Shown here: in pieces, positions 1-8,569 of the stretch
Layout of the letters: each line of letters begins with the position of its first letter
Position numbering within the stretch: the first letter of the stretch is position 1
Assembly: GCF_014639535.1 (NCBI RefSeq)
Contig: NZ_BMGA01000001.1
Location: forward strand, 1,116,001 to 1,180,000
Direction: 5' to 3'
DNA length: 64,000 nucleotides
From: Flavobacterium palustre
GTDB taxonomy: Bacteria > Bacteroidota > Bacteroidia > Flavobacteriales > Flavobacteriaceae
Made by a program: the position numbers and the translations under genes
Notes under the pieces: generated by a model
The model's database searches: none
What the model was told of the DNA's origin: nothing
The model's input: only the letters and a program-made list of their open reading frames with translations

Positions 1-855
1 GGAAAAGGAATGCGTGCTATCTGGAAAGAAGAAGATCTTCATAAAGCATGGGAAAGTGCCCGTCAGGAAGCAGCTGCTGCTTTTGGAAATGACGGAATGT
101 ACATGGAGAAATTAATCGAAGAACCACGTCATATCGAAATTCAGGTTGTTGGAGATGCTTACGGTAAAGCCTGTCACCTTTCTGAAAGAGACTGTTCAGT
201 ACAAAGACGTCACCAAAAGTTAACTGAAGAAACTCCTTCGCCATTTATGACTGATGATTTACGTCAAAGAATGGGGGAAGCAGCGGTAAAAGCAGCTGAA
301 TATATTAAATATGAAGGTGCCGGAACAGTAGAGTTTTTAGTGGATAAACACCGTAATTTCTACTTCATGGAAATGAACACGCGTATCCAGGTAGAACATC
401 CTATTACTGAGCAGGTAATTGATTACGATTTGATTCGTGAGCAAATTATGGTAGCTGCCGGAATTCCAATTTCGGGGAAAAACTATTTACCACAATTACA
501 CGCTATTGAATGTCGTATCAATGCTGAAGATCCATACAATGATTTTAGACCTTCACCAGGAAAAATTACTACATTACACATGCCGGGTGGACACGGAGTA
601 CGTTTAGATACTCACGTATATTCAGGTTATACTATTCCGCCAAATTACGATTCGATGATTGCCAAATTGATCACTACTGCACAATCTCGTGAAGAAGCAA
701 TCAGCAAAATGAGAAGAGCATTAGACGAATTCGTAATCGAAGGAATCAAAACAACAATACCTTTCCATAGACAATTAATGGATGATCCTCGTTACATAGC
801 GGGTGATTATACCACTGCTTTTATGGATACATTTAAAATGAACGAGCCGGAATAA
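1..855 (+). CDS. accC: Biotin carboxylase subunit of acetyl-CoA carboxylase (5' truncated)
   Basis: Carries out ATP-dependent carboxylation of biotin on the carrier protein, the first half-reaction of malonyl-CoA formation in fatty acid synthesis. The frame is open from base 1, and the first codons (GKGMR) are the end of the glycine-rich ATP-grasp loop. About 285 of the usual 450 or so residues are present. Visible signatures are [12 protein letters not shown] (bicarbonate and biotin-site region), the metal-binding [13 protein letters not shown] segment, and the [10 protein letters not shown] motif that opens the C-terminal domain. An accB gene usually precedes accC but would lie outside the window. 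A rho-independent terminator follows 25 bases after the stop. Family assignment is secure. Confidence 0.97.
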   Translation, partial: GKGMRAIWKEEDLHKAWESARQEAAAAFGNDGMYMEKLIEEPRHIEIQVVGDAYGKACHLSERDCSVQRRHQKLTEETPSPFMTDDLRQRMGEAAVKAAEYIKYEGAGTVEFLVDKHRNFYFMEMNTRIQVEHPITEQVIDYDLIREQIMVAAGIPISGKNYLPQLHAIECRINAEDPYNDFRPSPGKITTLHMPGGHGVRLDTHVYSGYTIPPNYDSMIAKLITTAQSREEAISKMRRALDEFVIEGIKTTIPFHRQLMDDPRYIAGDYTTAFMDTFKMNEPE

Positions 856-878
856 AGCACTTTCGATTATAAAATTAA

Positions 879-909
879 GCCGTCCCGATATTTCGTGACG
901 GCTTTTTTT
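879..909 (+). terminator. Rho-independent terminator of accC
   Basis: Six-base GCCGTC/GACGGC stem with a 12-base loop, followed directly by a run of T. It lies just after the accC stop and ends the operon before the PepSY-like genes. Confidence 0.8.
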
Positions 910-1105
910 ATACCCTAAACTGTGTAAAAAAGATACACTTTAGATACAATTTACACACTTTTTTATAGAACATAAAAAACAAAAACAATGTAAGTTGCTG
1001 TTTTTTAGTATTTTAATAGTGTTTGTTTGGGTAGAAAAAATACTGGTATAATAATTTCATTGTCCAAAGTGTAAAACAATAATAACACTTTAAATTATAC
1101 ACATT
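910..1105. promoter_or_regulatory. Leader region with repeated GTGTAAA/TTTACAC motifs
   Basis: Noncoding region ahead of the first PepSY-like gene. Near-copies of the same short motif occur at 922-928 (GTGTAAA), 934-942 (TACACTTTA), 950-956 (TTTACAC), 1069-1076 (GTGTAAAA), 1084-1092 (AACACTTTA) and about 1096-1104 (TATACACAT). Several are inverted relative to one another. This looks like a multi-site regulator-binding region, but AT-rich DNA produces such words by chance, so the reading is an inference. I saw no clear sigma54 GG-N10-GC site. Confidence 0.35.
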
Positions 1106-1426
1106 ATGAAAAAATTAATTCTATCAGCCGCAATCGTATTAGGAAGTTTAACAACAATGAGTGCTCAGGAACAGACAGAAAAGTCAACTCCGGCAGCAGA
1201 AACAAACACAACGGAACAAGCAACACCGGCAACACCAACTTATACCGAAATAAAATTAGAAGAGGTTCCGGCAGCAGTTACTGAGGCTTTAAAGAAAGCG
1301 TATCCGGAAGCAGTATTGAATAAAGCTTCGGTTAACGAGAAAAAAGAATACCAACTTGCAGTAAAAGTGGGTGACAAAGAAGGTGCTTTATATGCTGACG
1401 AAACCGGAAAATGGATTCAGAAATAA
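1106..1426 (+). CDS. Small secreted PepSY-like protein, first tandem copy
   Basis: A 106-residue exported protein of unknown function. Residues 1-20 form a clear Sec signal peptide ending TMSAQ. A Thr/Ala/Pro-rich linker (about 22-46) leads to a conserved C-terminal domain of about 55 residues that opens IKLEEVPAAVTEALKKAYP and ends ADETGKWIQK, resembling the PepSY-like periplasmic domain common in Bacteroidota. The next gene is a paralogue with almost the same signal peptide and C-terminus, so this is a tandem duplication. The linker is the main difference. A sigma54-type response regulator lies downstream, and PepSY-like genes often sit beside two-component genes. A sensory or inhibitory periplasmic role is only inferred. 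Confidence 0.8.
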   Translation: MKKLILSAAIVLGSLTTMSAQEQTEKSTPAAETNTTEQATPATPTYTEIKLEEVPAAVTEALKKAYPEAVLNKASVNEKKEYQLAVKVGDKEGALYADETGKWIQK

Positions 1427-1477
1427 AACATTACATCATTAAGAATAAATAACAATAACATTTTAAATAGATACATT

Positions 1478-1780
1478 ATGAAAAAATTAATCTTATCAGT
1501 TGCAATTGTATTAGGAGGTTTAACAACAATGAGTGCTCAGGAAGAGCAAGCCGCCCCGGCTGAACAAGCTGCAGTAGCTCAGGATGTGGCTGCCTTTACT
1601 GAAATTAAATTAGAAGAAGTTCCGGCAGCAGTTACTGAGGCTTTAAAGAAAGCGTATCCGGATGCAGTATTGAATAAGGCTGCTGTAAATGCTAAAAAAG
1701 AGTACCAATTAGTAGTAAAAGTGGGTGACAAAGAAGGCGCTTTGTATGCTGACGAAACCGGAAAATGGATTCAGAAATAA
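1478..1780 (+). CDS. Small secreted PepSY-like protein, second tandem copy
   Basis: A 100-residue paralogue of the preceding gene. The signal peptide (residues 1-20, ending TMSAQ) and the C-terminal domain are nearly identical, including EVPAAVTEALKKAYP and VKVGDKEGALYADE. The middle linker is Ala/Gln/Glu-rich and shorter. The 51-base gap before it repeats the A-rich leader of the first copy (ACATTTTAAAT then a GATACATTATG-type start), so the duplication unit included the 5' leader. It is probably co-transcribed with the first copy. Function is unknown. Confidence 0.8.
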   Translation: MKKLILSVAIVLGGLTTMSAQEEQAAPAEQAAVAQDVAAFTEIKLEEVPAAVTEALKKAYPDAVLNKAAVNAKKEYQLVVKVGDKEGALYADETGKWIQK

Positions 1781-1790
1781 TAAAAGTTTA

Positions 1791-1859
1791 GAAATCCCAG
1801 TTAAAGACCAATTGGCTACTGTTTTTATGGATGTTAATGGAAACTGGTTGAAAAAATAA
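1791..1859 (+). pseudogene. Decayed 3' end of a third PepSY-like copy
   Basis: An open stretch without a start codon encodes 22 residues ending DVNGNWLKK and a stop. It aligns with the last residues of the two intact copies (ADETGKWIQK), with acidic-x-x-G-x-W-hydrophobic-x-K in register. It begins ten bases after the second copy's stop. The sequence is diverged, not a recent copy, which suggests an older third member trimmed to its tail. It could also be chance similarity, but the terminator directly after it fits an original gene end. Confidence 0.55.
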
Positions 1860-1887
1860 GCACGCGAATTAGCTTATTGTTTTTTAA

Positions 1888-1919
1888 AGAGGTTGTTCGA
1901 AAGAGCAGCCTCTTTTTTT
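1888..1919 (+). terminator. Rho-independent terminator after the PepSY-like cluster
   Basis: Eleven-base stem AGAGGTTGTTC/GAGCAGCCTCT (two G-U pairs) with a four-base GAAA loop, followed by seven T. It separates the PepSY-like cluster from the response regulator. Confidence 0.8.
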
Positions 1920-1980
1920 ACATAATTTTATGAAAATACAATAATATTAGCCTTAATTTAGCACAAAAAGCGCTTGTCTA

Positions 1981-3315
1981 ATGTTGAAGATTTTAATTAT
2001 TGAAGATGATATTTCGTTTTGTAAATTGTTAGAGAAATTTCTAATCAAGAATAATTTTGAGGTTAGAATTACTTTTTCAGCAGCCGAAGCGCGTTTAGCA
2101 ATTCAAGCGGAAGCATTTGATTTGATCTTAACTGATTTACGACTTCCGGATGCCGACGGAATTGAATTGCTGGGAGAGTTTAAAGCTGCTTTTTTACAAC
2201 TTCCTGTGATTTTGATGACTGGTTACTCAGAGGTAAGTACGGCTGTTAAAGCCATAAAAAATGGTGCTTCCGATTACATTTCGAAACCATTCAATCCAGA
2301 TGAAGTCTTGGCGGTTATCAATAATGCTTTTACAATACAAAAGACCGACAAAATAACTAAGCCAAAAACGGTTCAGGAAACAAAATCAACTGTTGCAACG
2401 GAATATGTTCAGGGTATTTCTGCTGCTTCCAAAAAATTATCGGAGCATATCAAACTGGTGAGTCCAACAGATATGTCGGTATTAATAATTGGCGAAAGCG
2501 GTACCGGAAAAGAAATAATTGCGCAAAGTATTCACCAACAAAGTCGCCGAAAAGAGCATAATTTTATTGCTGTAGATTGTGGTGCTATTCCGAAAGAACT
2601 GGCAGCCAGCGAATTTTTCGGGCATTTAAAAGGATCTTTTACGGGAGCTATTTCAGATAAAACAGGTTATTTTGAAGCCGCTAACGGAGGTACGCTTTTT
2701 CTGGACGAGATAGGCAATTTGTCCTATGAAAACCAAATTCAATTGTTGCGTGCTTTGCAGGAACGAAAAATAAAACCTGTGGGGAGCAATAAAGAAATAG
2801 CGGTTGATATTCGAATTATTACTGCAACAAATGAAGATTTGCGGCAAGCAGTTAAAAATGGTGATTTTAGAGAAGATTTATACCATCGGATTAATGAATT
2901 TTCGATTCATTCTCCCTCGTTGAATGAGCGGGAAGAAGATTTAATTTTGTTTGCTGAATTCTTTTTGGAAAAAGCCAATGCGCAATTAGGTAAAGAAGTG
3001 ATTGGTTTTTCTAAAGAAGTAGTGAGTATTTTTCAAAACTACGATTGGCCCGGCAATTTGAGAGAATTGCAAAACTGTGTTAAACGCGCAACCTTACTCA
3101 CTCAGGGCGATTTTATTGAAAGTGCCGTTTTGCCAGCAGAATTTTTTCATCCAAAAAAAGACAGAACAGCACCATTTTCTTTGTCAGAAAATGAAAAAGA
3201 AGCCATAGAAAATGCTTTGGCCAAAACCAAAAACAATAAATCAGAAGCAGCAAAATTGTTGAAAATTACCCGCAAAACCCTGTACAACAAATTGAAATTG
3301 TACAATATAAATTAA
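1981..3315 (+). CDS. Sigma54-dependent response regulator (NtrC family)
   Basis: A 444-residue enhancer-binding activator that, when phosphorylated, uses ATP to open sigma54 promoters. Residues 1-120 are a receiver domain with the acidic pair near D9/D10, phosphoacceptor D52 and the conserved Lys in YISKPF. Residues about 145-370 are the AAA+ domain with Walker A GESGTGKE (171-178), a GSFTGA loop (218-223, the sigma54-contact loop, Ser in place of the usual Ala) and Walker B GGTLFLDEIG (236-245). The last 45 residues are a Fis-type helix-turn-helix. It converges with and overlaps by four bases the hybrid kinase on the other strand, its probable partner. rpoN is also in this window, about 20 kb away. 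Targets are unknown. Confidence 0.95.
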   Translation: MLKILIIEDDISFCKLLEKFLIKNNFEVRITFSAAEARLAIQAEAFDLILTDLRLPDADGIELLGEFKAAFLQLPVILMTGYSEVSTAVKAIKNGASDYISKPFNPDEVLAVINNAFTIQKTDKITKPKTVQETKSTVATEYVQGISAASKKLSEHIKLVSPTDMSVLIIGESGTGKEIIAQSIHQQSRRKEHNFIAVDCGAIPKELAASEFFGHLKGSFTGAISDKTGYFEAANGGTLFLDEIGNLSYENQIQLLRALQERKIKPVGSNKEIAVDIRIITATNEDLRQAVKNGDFREDLYHRINEFSIHSPSLNEREEDLILFAEFFLEKANAQLGKEVIGFSKEVVSIFQNYDWPGNLRELQNCVKRATLLTQGDFIESAVLPAEFFHPKKDRTAPFSLSENEKEAIENALAKTKNNKSEAAKLLKITRKTLYNKLKLYNIN

Positions 3316-5741
3316 ATCTCCTTTTCAAGAGCTGTAAATAATTCCTCGATTTTGATTTTTAAATCAGAGAAATGAATAGTCAATTCCGTTTTGGAAAGAT
3401 TATGAGTTTCCAGTAAATCTAAAATGGGAGCAATTTCAGTAGCTTCAATCTGTTTGAACATTGGCGCCATTTTATGAGCGAGTTCTTTTATCTTCTGGTA
3501 TTCTGCGGTTTCAATAGCATTTTCGAGCAGGATAAGATTCGAATTGGTAGTGTTTATAAAGGATTGAAGTACTGTTTTTACAGCTTCTTCGTCGTTTTTT
3601 AAAAATGATTTTAAGGAAGTTAATGAGAATAATTCTTCTGGATTTGGCTTGTTTTTAAGTTCGTTTTGATTGATAGGAAGTGTTGTTTTACCAAAAACAG
3701 CGTCAATAGTTTGCAACAATATATTCGGTGAAAACGGTTTTTTAAGTACGGTAATAAATCCTGCGTTGGTGTAAATGTCTTCACTTAAATCGGTTCTTCC
3801 GGTAACGGCAATCAGAGGCTGATTGCTGTAAGCAGTCATTTTTTGCAGTTCTTCAATAAGTTTAAATCCGTCTTTTTCGGGCATTTGAATATCGGTGATT
3901 AGTACGTCAAAATTTTTAAATGCTAAATTTTGCAGTGCTTCGTCTGCGTTTGAAAAAGAAACTACCTGATAATATTGTTTTAAAACTTCGGTGGTGAGTT
4001 GCAGTAAATTAGTATCGTCGTCAACTACTACAATAGTTTTGTTTTGCCAGATTGGCGTGTAAATCGATTGGTTAATTTGTTCCTCTGTTGCTTCTTTGTC
4101 AAAGGTAACGGCTAAACTTATTTCGAAACAACTTCCTTTTTTAGAACTGTTTTTCAGGTACAGTTCACCGCCTAAAAGAGTAATGATTTTTTTAGAAATG
4201 GCTAATCCTAAACCGGTTCCGCCATATTTTTTTTCAATATTTTCATTGGCTTGGGCAAATTCTTCAAAAATTAAATTCTGACTTTCTTTCTCAATCCCGA
4301 TTCCCGAATCTTCGATGCTTATCAATGCTGTATTTTCAGCTGAATTTACTGAGGCGACTATTTTGATATAACCTTCAGGGGTAAATTTATAAGCATTTCC
4401 AATGATGTTGATCAAAACTTGTTTTAAACGAAAAACATCGCCTATGATAGGAGTCTGGAGTTTTTTGTCTATCGAAATTTGCAAGTCGATATTTTTTTTC
4501 GGGTACACCGATTGTATATTTTTAGCCACTTCGTTGATGGTTTCGGCTAAGGAAAACGGATTTTTTTCCAGGTTGATTTTCCCTGCTTCAATTTGGGAAA
4601 AGTCCAGTAAATCCTGTACTAATCTCGAAATGTATTCCGAAGAATTTTTGATGTTGTTCGTGTAATAATTCTGCTTGCTGGTTAAGGTTGAATTGCCTAA
4701 TAATTCGGCATAACCTGTTATGGTACTCAAAGGCGTTTTTAGATCATGACTCACCGTTGAGATAAGTTGTTCCCTGTTTTTAAGTAAGTTTTGGGTTTTA
4801 AAATTGGCAATTTCCAGTTGTTTTTTATAGGATTGTGTTTTCGAAAAATCACTGGTAATTAATATCGAAAAGAATATAGTAAGCAATAAACCTAAAATTG
4901 CGGCATAAGTCACAATTTGGTTGATTTTTTTGAGTGATCTTTCTTTCTCGGTATTGTTTTTTATTGATGAAGTCAGGATTTCCTGTTCAATAATTCGGAG
5001 TACTTTTCTAAGTTGGTCTGAGATTAAAAGTTCATTCGTAAGTAATTTACTTTCCTGAATATTTAAGGATTCTTTTTTCTTTTCGGTTTCCAGTTTTACT
5101 TTGCTCAGCAATCGTTTGGAAGCGGCTAAAATAGAATCGGTTTCTTTTTTTGTTAAGGTGTTGCTGTTGTCGTCAGGAATGTTTTGATTGAGATAGTCAA
5201 TGTAGTTTTGTAAAACTTTGCGGTGGTAACTGCTCAGGTTTTCGGGGTTTTTGGTAAAATCTTCCAGTTTTAATTTACTCAGCGAAAACTCTAATTGGGT
5301 TAATTCTTTGATGGCTGTGTTTACTGAGGCTTCATCAGATGTTTTGTTTTTTATGGCTTTGAGTTGCTTGATGTTTTGCGTTTTTTCGGTAAGCAAAACC
5401 GTCACGCTATCCAATAATTTAATTTGGTATTCGCTTGCAAGCGTTTTTTTTAAAGAACTGATTCTCTTTTGTAAAGAATCAGTTTCGAGAATGTAATTTT
5501 TATAGTCGGCTTCTGAATTGGACTGAATGGTTTTTCGGGCTAAACTTTCTGTTTGGTACACATTCGAGAAAAGTTGGCTTACTTTTAAAACTTTGTTTTT
5601 TTCGAATGCTATTTTATTTTCAATTTTAGAATAATCTCTGTTTTCAGAATATAAAATCCAGCCCACACTTGCTACAAGTGCAACTAGAATCATATAACTG
5701 ATAAATACTTTTACCGGGATATTACTGTTTTTGCTTCCCAT
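3312..5741 (-). CDS. Hybrid sensor histidine kinase with receiver and C-terminal Hpt domain
   Basis: An inner-membrane sensor of about 809 residues. A transmembrane helix at about 12-31 and another at about 277-297 enclose a roughly 245-residue, Lys/Glu-rich, largely helical extracytoplasmic region. Next come HisKA with the phosphorylated His in SHDLKTPL (about 332), HATPase_c (GNAYKFTPEG, DSGIGI, GTGLGLAISK), a receiver (VVVDDDT, LITDIQMPEKDG) and a C-terminal Hpt segment (ELAHKMAPMFKQ). This is a full phosphorelay chain in one protein, so the convergent sigma54 regulator is the likely final acceptor. An in-frame ATG at 5777 would add 12 residues but overlaps the upstream gene's end; I chose the ATG at 5741, which follows an A-rich leader. 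Confidence 0.93.
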   Translation of the reverse strand: MGSKNSNIPVKVFISYMILVALVASVGWILYSENRDYSKIENKIAFEKNKVLKVSQLFSNVYQTESLARKTIQSNSEADYKNYILETDSLQKRISSLKKTLASEYQIKLLDSVTVLLTEKTQNIKQLKAIKNKTSDEASVNTAIKELTQLEFSLSKLKLEDFTKNPENLSSYHRKVLQNYIDYLNQNIPDDNSNTLTKKETDSILAASKRLLSKVKLETEKKKESLNIQESKLLTNELLISDQLRKVLRIIEQEILTSSIKNNTEKERSLKKINQIVTYAAILGLLLTIFFSILITSDFSKTQSYKKQLEIANFKTQNLLKNREQLISTVSHDLKTPLSTITGYAELLGNSTLTSKQNYYTNNIKNSSEYISRLVQDLLDFSQIEAGKINLEKNPFSLAETINEVAKNIQSVYPKKNIDLQISIDKKLQTPIIGDVFRLKQVLINIIGNAYKFTPEGYIKIVASVNSAENTALISIEDSGIGIEKESQNLIFEEFAQANENIEKKYGGTGLGLAISKKIITLLGGELYLKNSSKKGSCFEISLAVTFDKEATEEQINQSIYTPIWQNKTIVVVDDDTNLLQLTTEVLKQYYQVVSFSNADEALQNLAFKNFDVLITDIQMPEKDGFKLIEELQKMTAYSNQPLIAVTGRTDLSEDIYTNAGFITVLKKPFSPNILLQTIDAVFGKTTLPINQNELKNKPNPEELFSLTSLKSFLKNDEEAVKTVLQSFINTTNSNLILLENAIETAEYQKIKELAHKMAPMFKQIEATEIAPILDLLETHNLSKTELTIHFSDLKIKIEELFTALEKEI

Positions 5742-5755
5742 TTGTTTTTTTGATT

Positions 5756-7609
5756 TTATAAAGTTTCTTTCAGCCATTTAAAGAATTCTTTCTGCCAGAT
5801 TTGAGCATTTTGCGCACTGAGCACCCAGTGGTTTTCGTTAGGGAAATAGAGAAAACGACTTTTAATGCCCCGCAATTGTGCCGCCTGAAAAGCTTCCTGT
5901 GCCTGACCAATAGGAACCCGAAAATCCTTGCCTCCCTGAATGATTAATATAGGCGAATTCCATTTTTCTACAAAATTTATAGGATTGAATTCGTTATAGG
6001 CTTTTTGTGCCACTGCGTTATCTTTTTCCCAGTAAGTGCCACCAAAATCCCAGTTGTTAAAAAATACTTCTTCGGTAGTTCCAAACATGCTTTGGGTATT
6101 GAAAACACCATCGTGGGCAATGAAAGTTTTAAAACGATTGTTGTGAATTCCCGCTAAATAAAATGCAGAATAGCCACCATAACTGGCACCAACACAACCC
6201 AAACGGTTTGTATCTACATAAGTTTCCTGAGAAACAGCATCAATGGCCGAAAGGTAATCGTCCATCACTTGTCCGCCCCAGTCCTTGCTGATTTGCTCGT
6301 TCCATTCCACTCCGTGCCCCGGCATTCCACGGCGGTTAGGTGCTACAATAATATAATCATTGGCGGCCATTAATTGAAAATTCCATCTGAAAGAATAAAA
6401 CTGACTCAGGGCACTTTGCGGACCGCCCTGACAATAAAGTAAGGTAGGATACTTTTTAGAAGCATCAAAATCAGGCGGAAAAATGACCCAAACCAACATT
6501 TTCTTGCCGTCGGTAGTGGTTACGTATCTTTTTTCGGTTTTGCTTAAAGCAATAGTATTGTAAATTTCGGTGTTGATATTGGTGATTTGTTGCCAGTTTT
6601 TTCCCAGTAAATCATAAGAAAATATTTCAGCTGCGTGGTTGGTGTCTTCTCTGGAAACAATGATTTTATTGTTGTTAAAACCAATGAGTTTGCTAATATC
6701 AAAATAGCCATCAGTTATTTGTTGAATTTGAGGTTGGGATTCGGTTTTTTCAGGAAGATTAACTTCAAAAAGTTGTTTGGTTCCGTCAATTGGGGCAATA
6801 AAGTAAATTTTTTGGTTGTTCTCACTCCAGAGGAAACTATCTACAGTTCCATCCCAATGCGCAGTAAGATTGGTTTTTATTCCGTTTTTGAGAATGATAA
6901 TGTCATTTTTATCGGCTTCGTAGCCATCGCGTTGCATTTGTAACCAGGCCAGGATTCCCGATGTCGAAAATTGCGGAGCAACATCATAACCTAAATTATC
7001 AGCGGTGAGATTAGTGGTTTTTGCCGTTTCTAATTCGTATTGAAAAATATTACTATTGGTAGAAATGGCGTATTCTGTTCCAGTTTTTTTCTTGGAAACA
7101 TACAGGATACTTTTGCTGTCGGGAGACCAGATGTAATCTTCGTCTTCACCAAAGGGTTTTTGCGGACAATCAAAAAGTTCTTTTTCCATGATGTCAATTT
7201 GCGGAGCATCATCTTTATTTTCTTTATAAAAAACATGGTTGAATTTGCCTTCGTTCCAAGTATCCCAATGACGATAGTTTAGGGAATCGTAGATTTGTAC
7301 TTCGGATTTTTCCAGTTCCGGATAAAAATCTTTGCCCAAAATGTTTTGTAGTTTTACTTCCTGATGCAAAAGCAGGTATTTGCCATCCGGTGAAATATTT
7401 TTATTGTTTAAAATGGTATCTGTATTTTCAATTTCCGTTGGATTTCCTCCGTCTATAGGAATATAGTAATGTTTGGTATTTTGTTTGTTTTCTGCTACCG
7501 AAGGCGTGTTGACTTTGTAAACAATATTTTTGCTGTCATTAGATATTCCCAGAGCGGTTAATCGTCCTAATTGCCATAATAATTGGGCTGTCATTCTATT
7601 TTGTGTCAT
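5756..7609 (-). CDS. S9 family prolyl oligopeptidase-type serine peptidase
   Basis: A 617-residue alpha/beta-hydrolase peptidase. The N-terminal 370 or so residues carry WD40/TolB-like beta-propeller strands (for example YIWSPDSKSILYVS) that would gate access to the active site. The C-terminal catalytic domain has the nucleophile Ser in GASYGGY, the Asp in GGKDFRVP and the His in NENHWV. Family members cleave oligopeptides, often as dipeptidyl or acylaminoacyl peptidases. I see no signal peptide, so the protein appears cytoplasmic unless the start is wrong. It ends 14 bases before the hybrid kinase start and may be co-transcribed with it. Confidence 0.93.
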   Translation of the reverse strand: MTQNRMTAQLLWQLGRLTALGISNDSKNIVYKVNTPSVAENKQNTKHYYIPIDGGNPTEIENTDTILNNKNISPDGKYLLLHQEVKLQNILGKDFYPELEKSEVQIYDSLNYRHWDTWNEGKFNHVFYKENKDDAPQIDIMEKELFDCPQKPFGEDEDYIWSPDSKSILYVSKKKTGTEYAISTNSNIFQYELETAKTTNLTADNLGYDVAPQFSTSGILAWLQMQRDGYEADKNDIIILKNGIKTNLTAHWDGTVDSFLWSENNQKIYFIAPIDGTKQLFEVNLPEKTESQPQIQQITDGYFDISKLIGFNNNKIIVSREDTNHAAEIFSYDLLGKNWQQITNINTEIYNTIALSKTEKRYVTTTDGKKMLVWVIFPPDFDASKKYPTLLYCQGGPQSALSQFYSFRWNFQLMAANDYIIVAPNRRGMPGHGVEWNEQISKDWGGQVMDDYLSAIDAVSQETYVDTNRLGCVGASYGGYSAFYLAGIHNNRFKTFIAHDGVFNTQSMFGTTEEVFFNNWDFGGTYWEKDNAVAQKAYNEFNPINFVEKWNSPILIIQGGKDFRVPIGQAQEAFQAAQLRGIKSRFLYFPNENHWVLSAQNAQIWQKEFFKWLKETL

Positions 7610-7825
7610 TGTTTTTAAACTGCTATTGTTTTGGAAGTATAAAAATAGTTTAATTTAATTGCAACAGATTTTTTTTAACTTAATTTAAAATGAATTAGAA
7701 ATAAACATAAATCTATTGGATGATTAGCTAAAAAAAGTAATTTTACTTCTTATAAAATTCTAATGGATTTTGGGTGTTAGGGTTTTAAAATCTTTTAAAG
7801 AAAACCGCGTTAAGAGCAGAGATCA

Positions 7826-8569
7826 ATGGCAACAAAAATTACTTCAAATTCGTCAGGTAAAAGACCTGTGAAAAAACAATCTCAAGGTTTTATGGCTCGA
7901 TTGAGAGTGTTTTTGTTCAAAATAATTTTGTGGTTTATTGGGCTTTCTTTGTTTTCTGTGGTCTTTTTTAAGTTTGTTCCGGTGCCTTTTACTCCTTTGA
8001 TGCTTATTCGGGCTATAGAAAATAAAGCAGCGGGAAAGCCGGTTTATTTCAGTCATGATTGGGAACCTTTAGAAAATATTTCGGTCAATTTACAAAAAGC
8101 GGTTATTGCCAGCGAAGACGGTTTGTTTTTAACCCACAACGGTTTTGATTTTAAAGCCATGCAAAAAGCGTACAAAAACAACGAAAGAGGCCGAAGAATA
8201 AAGGGAGGAAGTACTATTTCGCAGCAAACAGCCAAAAATGTTTTTCTGTGGCAGGGTCGAAGTTATATCAGGAAAGGTCTAGAAGCTTATTTTACGGTTT
8301 TGATTGAGTTGATTTGGGGAAAAGAACGTATTATGGAAGTCTATCTCAATAGTATCGAAATGGGTAATGGCGTATATGGAGCGCAGGCCGCAGCTGAACA
8401 CTGGTACCGAAAAGATGCAGCCAATTTAACGCGAAAACAAGCAGCCGGAATTGCAGCCATTTTGCCCAATCCCAGAAAATATACTGCAACCAGTTCGTCT
8501 TCTTATATTAACAGAAGGAAGGATAAAATCATGCGTGTGATGCGTACGGTTGGAAAAATCGAATATTAG
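7826..8569 (+). CDS. mtgA: Monofunctional peptidoglycan glycosyltransferase
   Basis: A 247-residue GT51 enzyme that polymerises lipid II into glycan strands. An N-terminal basic region is followed by one membrane helix (about 32-53), then the glycosyltransferase motifs: the catalytic Glu in ASEDGLFLTHNGFD, GGSTISQQTAKNVFLW, and KERIMEVYLNSIEMG. There is no transpeptidase domain, so it is the monofunctional type, and the length is normal. The TAG stop is immediately followed by the ATG of the next gene with no gap, which implies translational coupling to the LpxR-like outer-membrane protein. Confidence 0.96.
   Translation: MATKITSNSSGKRPVKKQSQGFMARLRVFLFKIILWFIGLSLFSVVFFKFVPVPFTPLMLIRAIENKAAGKPVYFSHDWEPLENISVNLQKAVIASEDGLFLTHNGFDFKAMQKAYKNNERGRRIKGGSTISQQTAKNVFLWQGRSYIRKGLEAYFTVLIELIWGKERIMEVYLNSIEMGNGVYGAQAAAEHWYRKDAANLTRKQAAGIAAILPNPRKYTATSSSSYINRRKDKIMRVMRTVGKIEY

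Noticed and set aside
910-1105. Sigma54 (-24/-12) promoter ahead of the PepSY-like genes
   Set aside because: No GG-N10-GC arrangement could be read there with confidence, so I did not call a sigma54 site despite the nearby activator.
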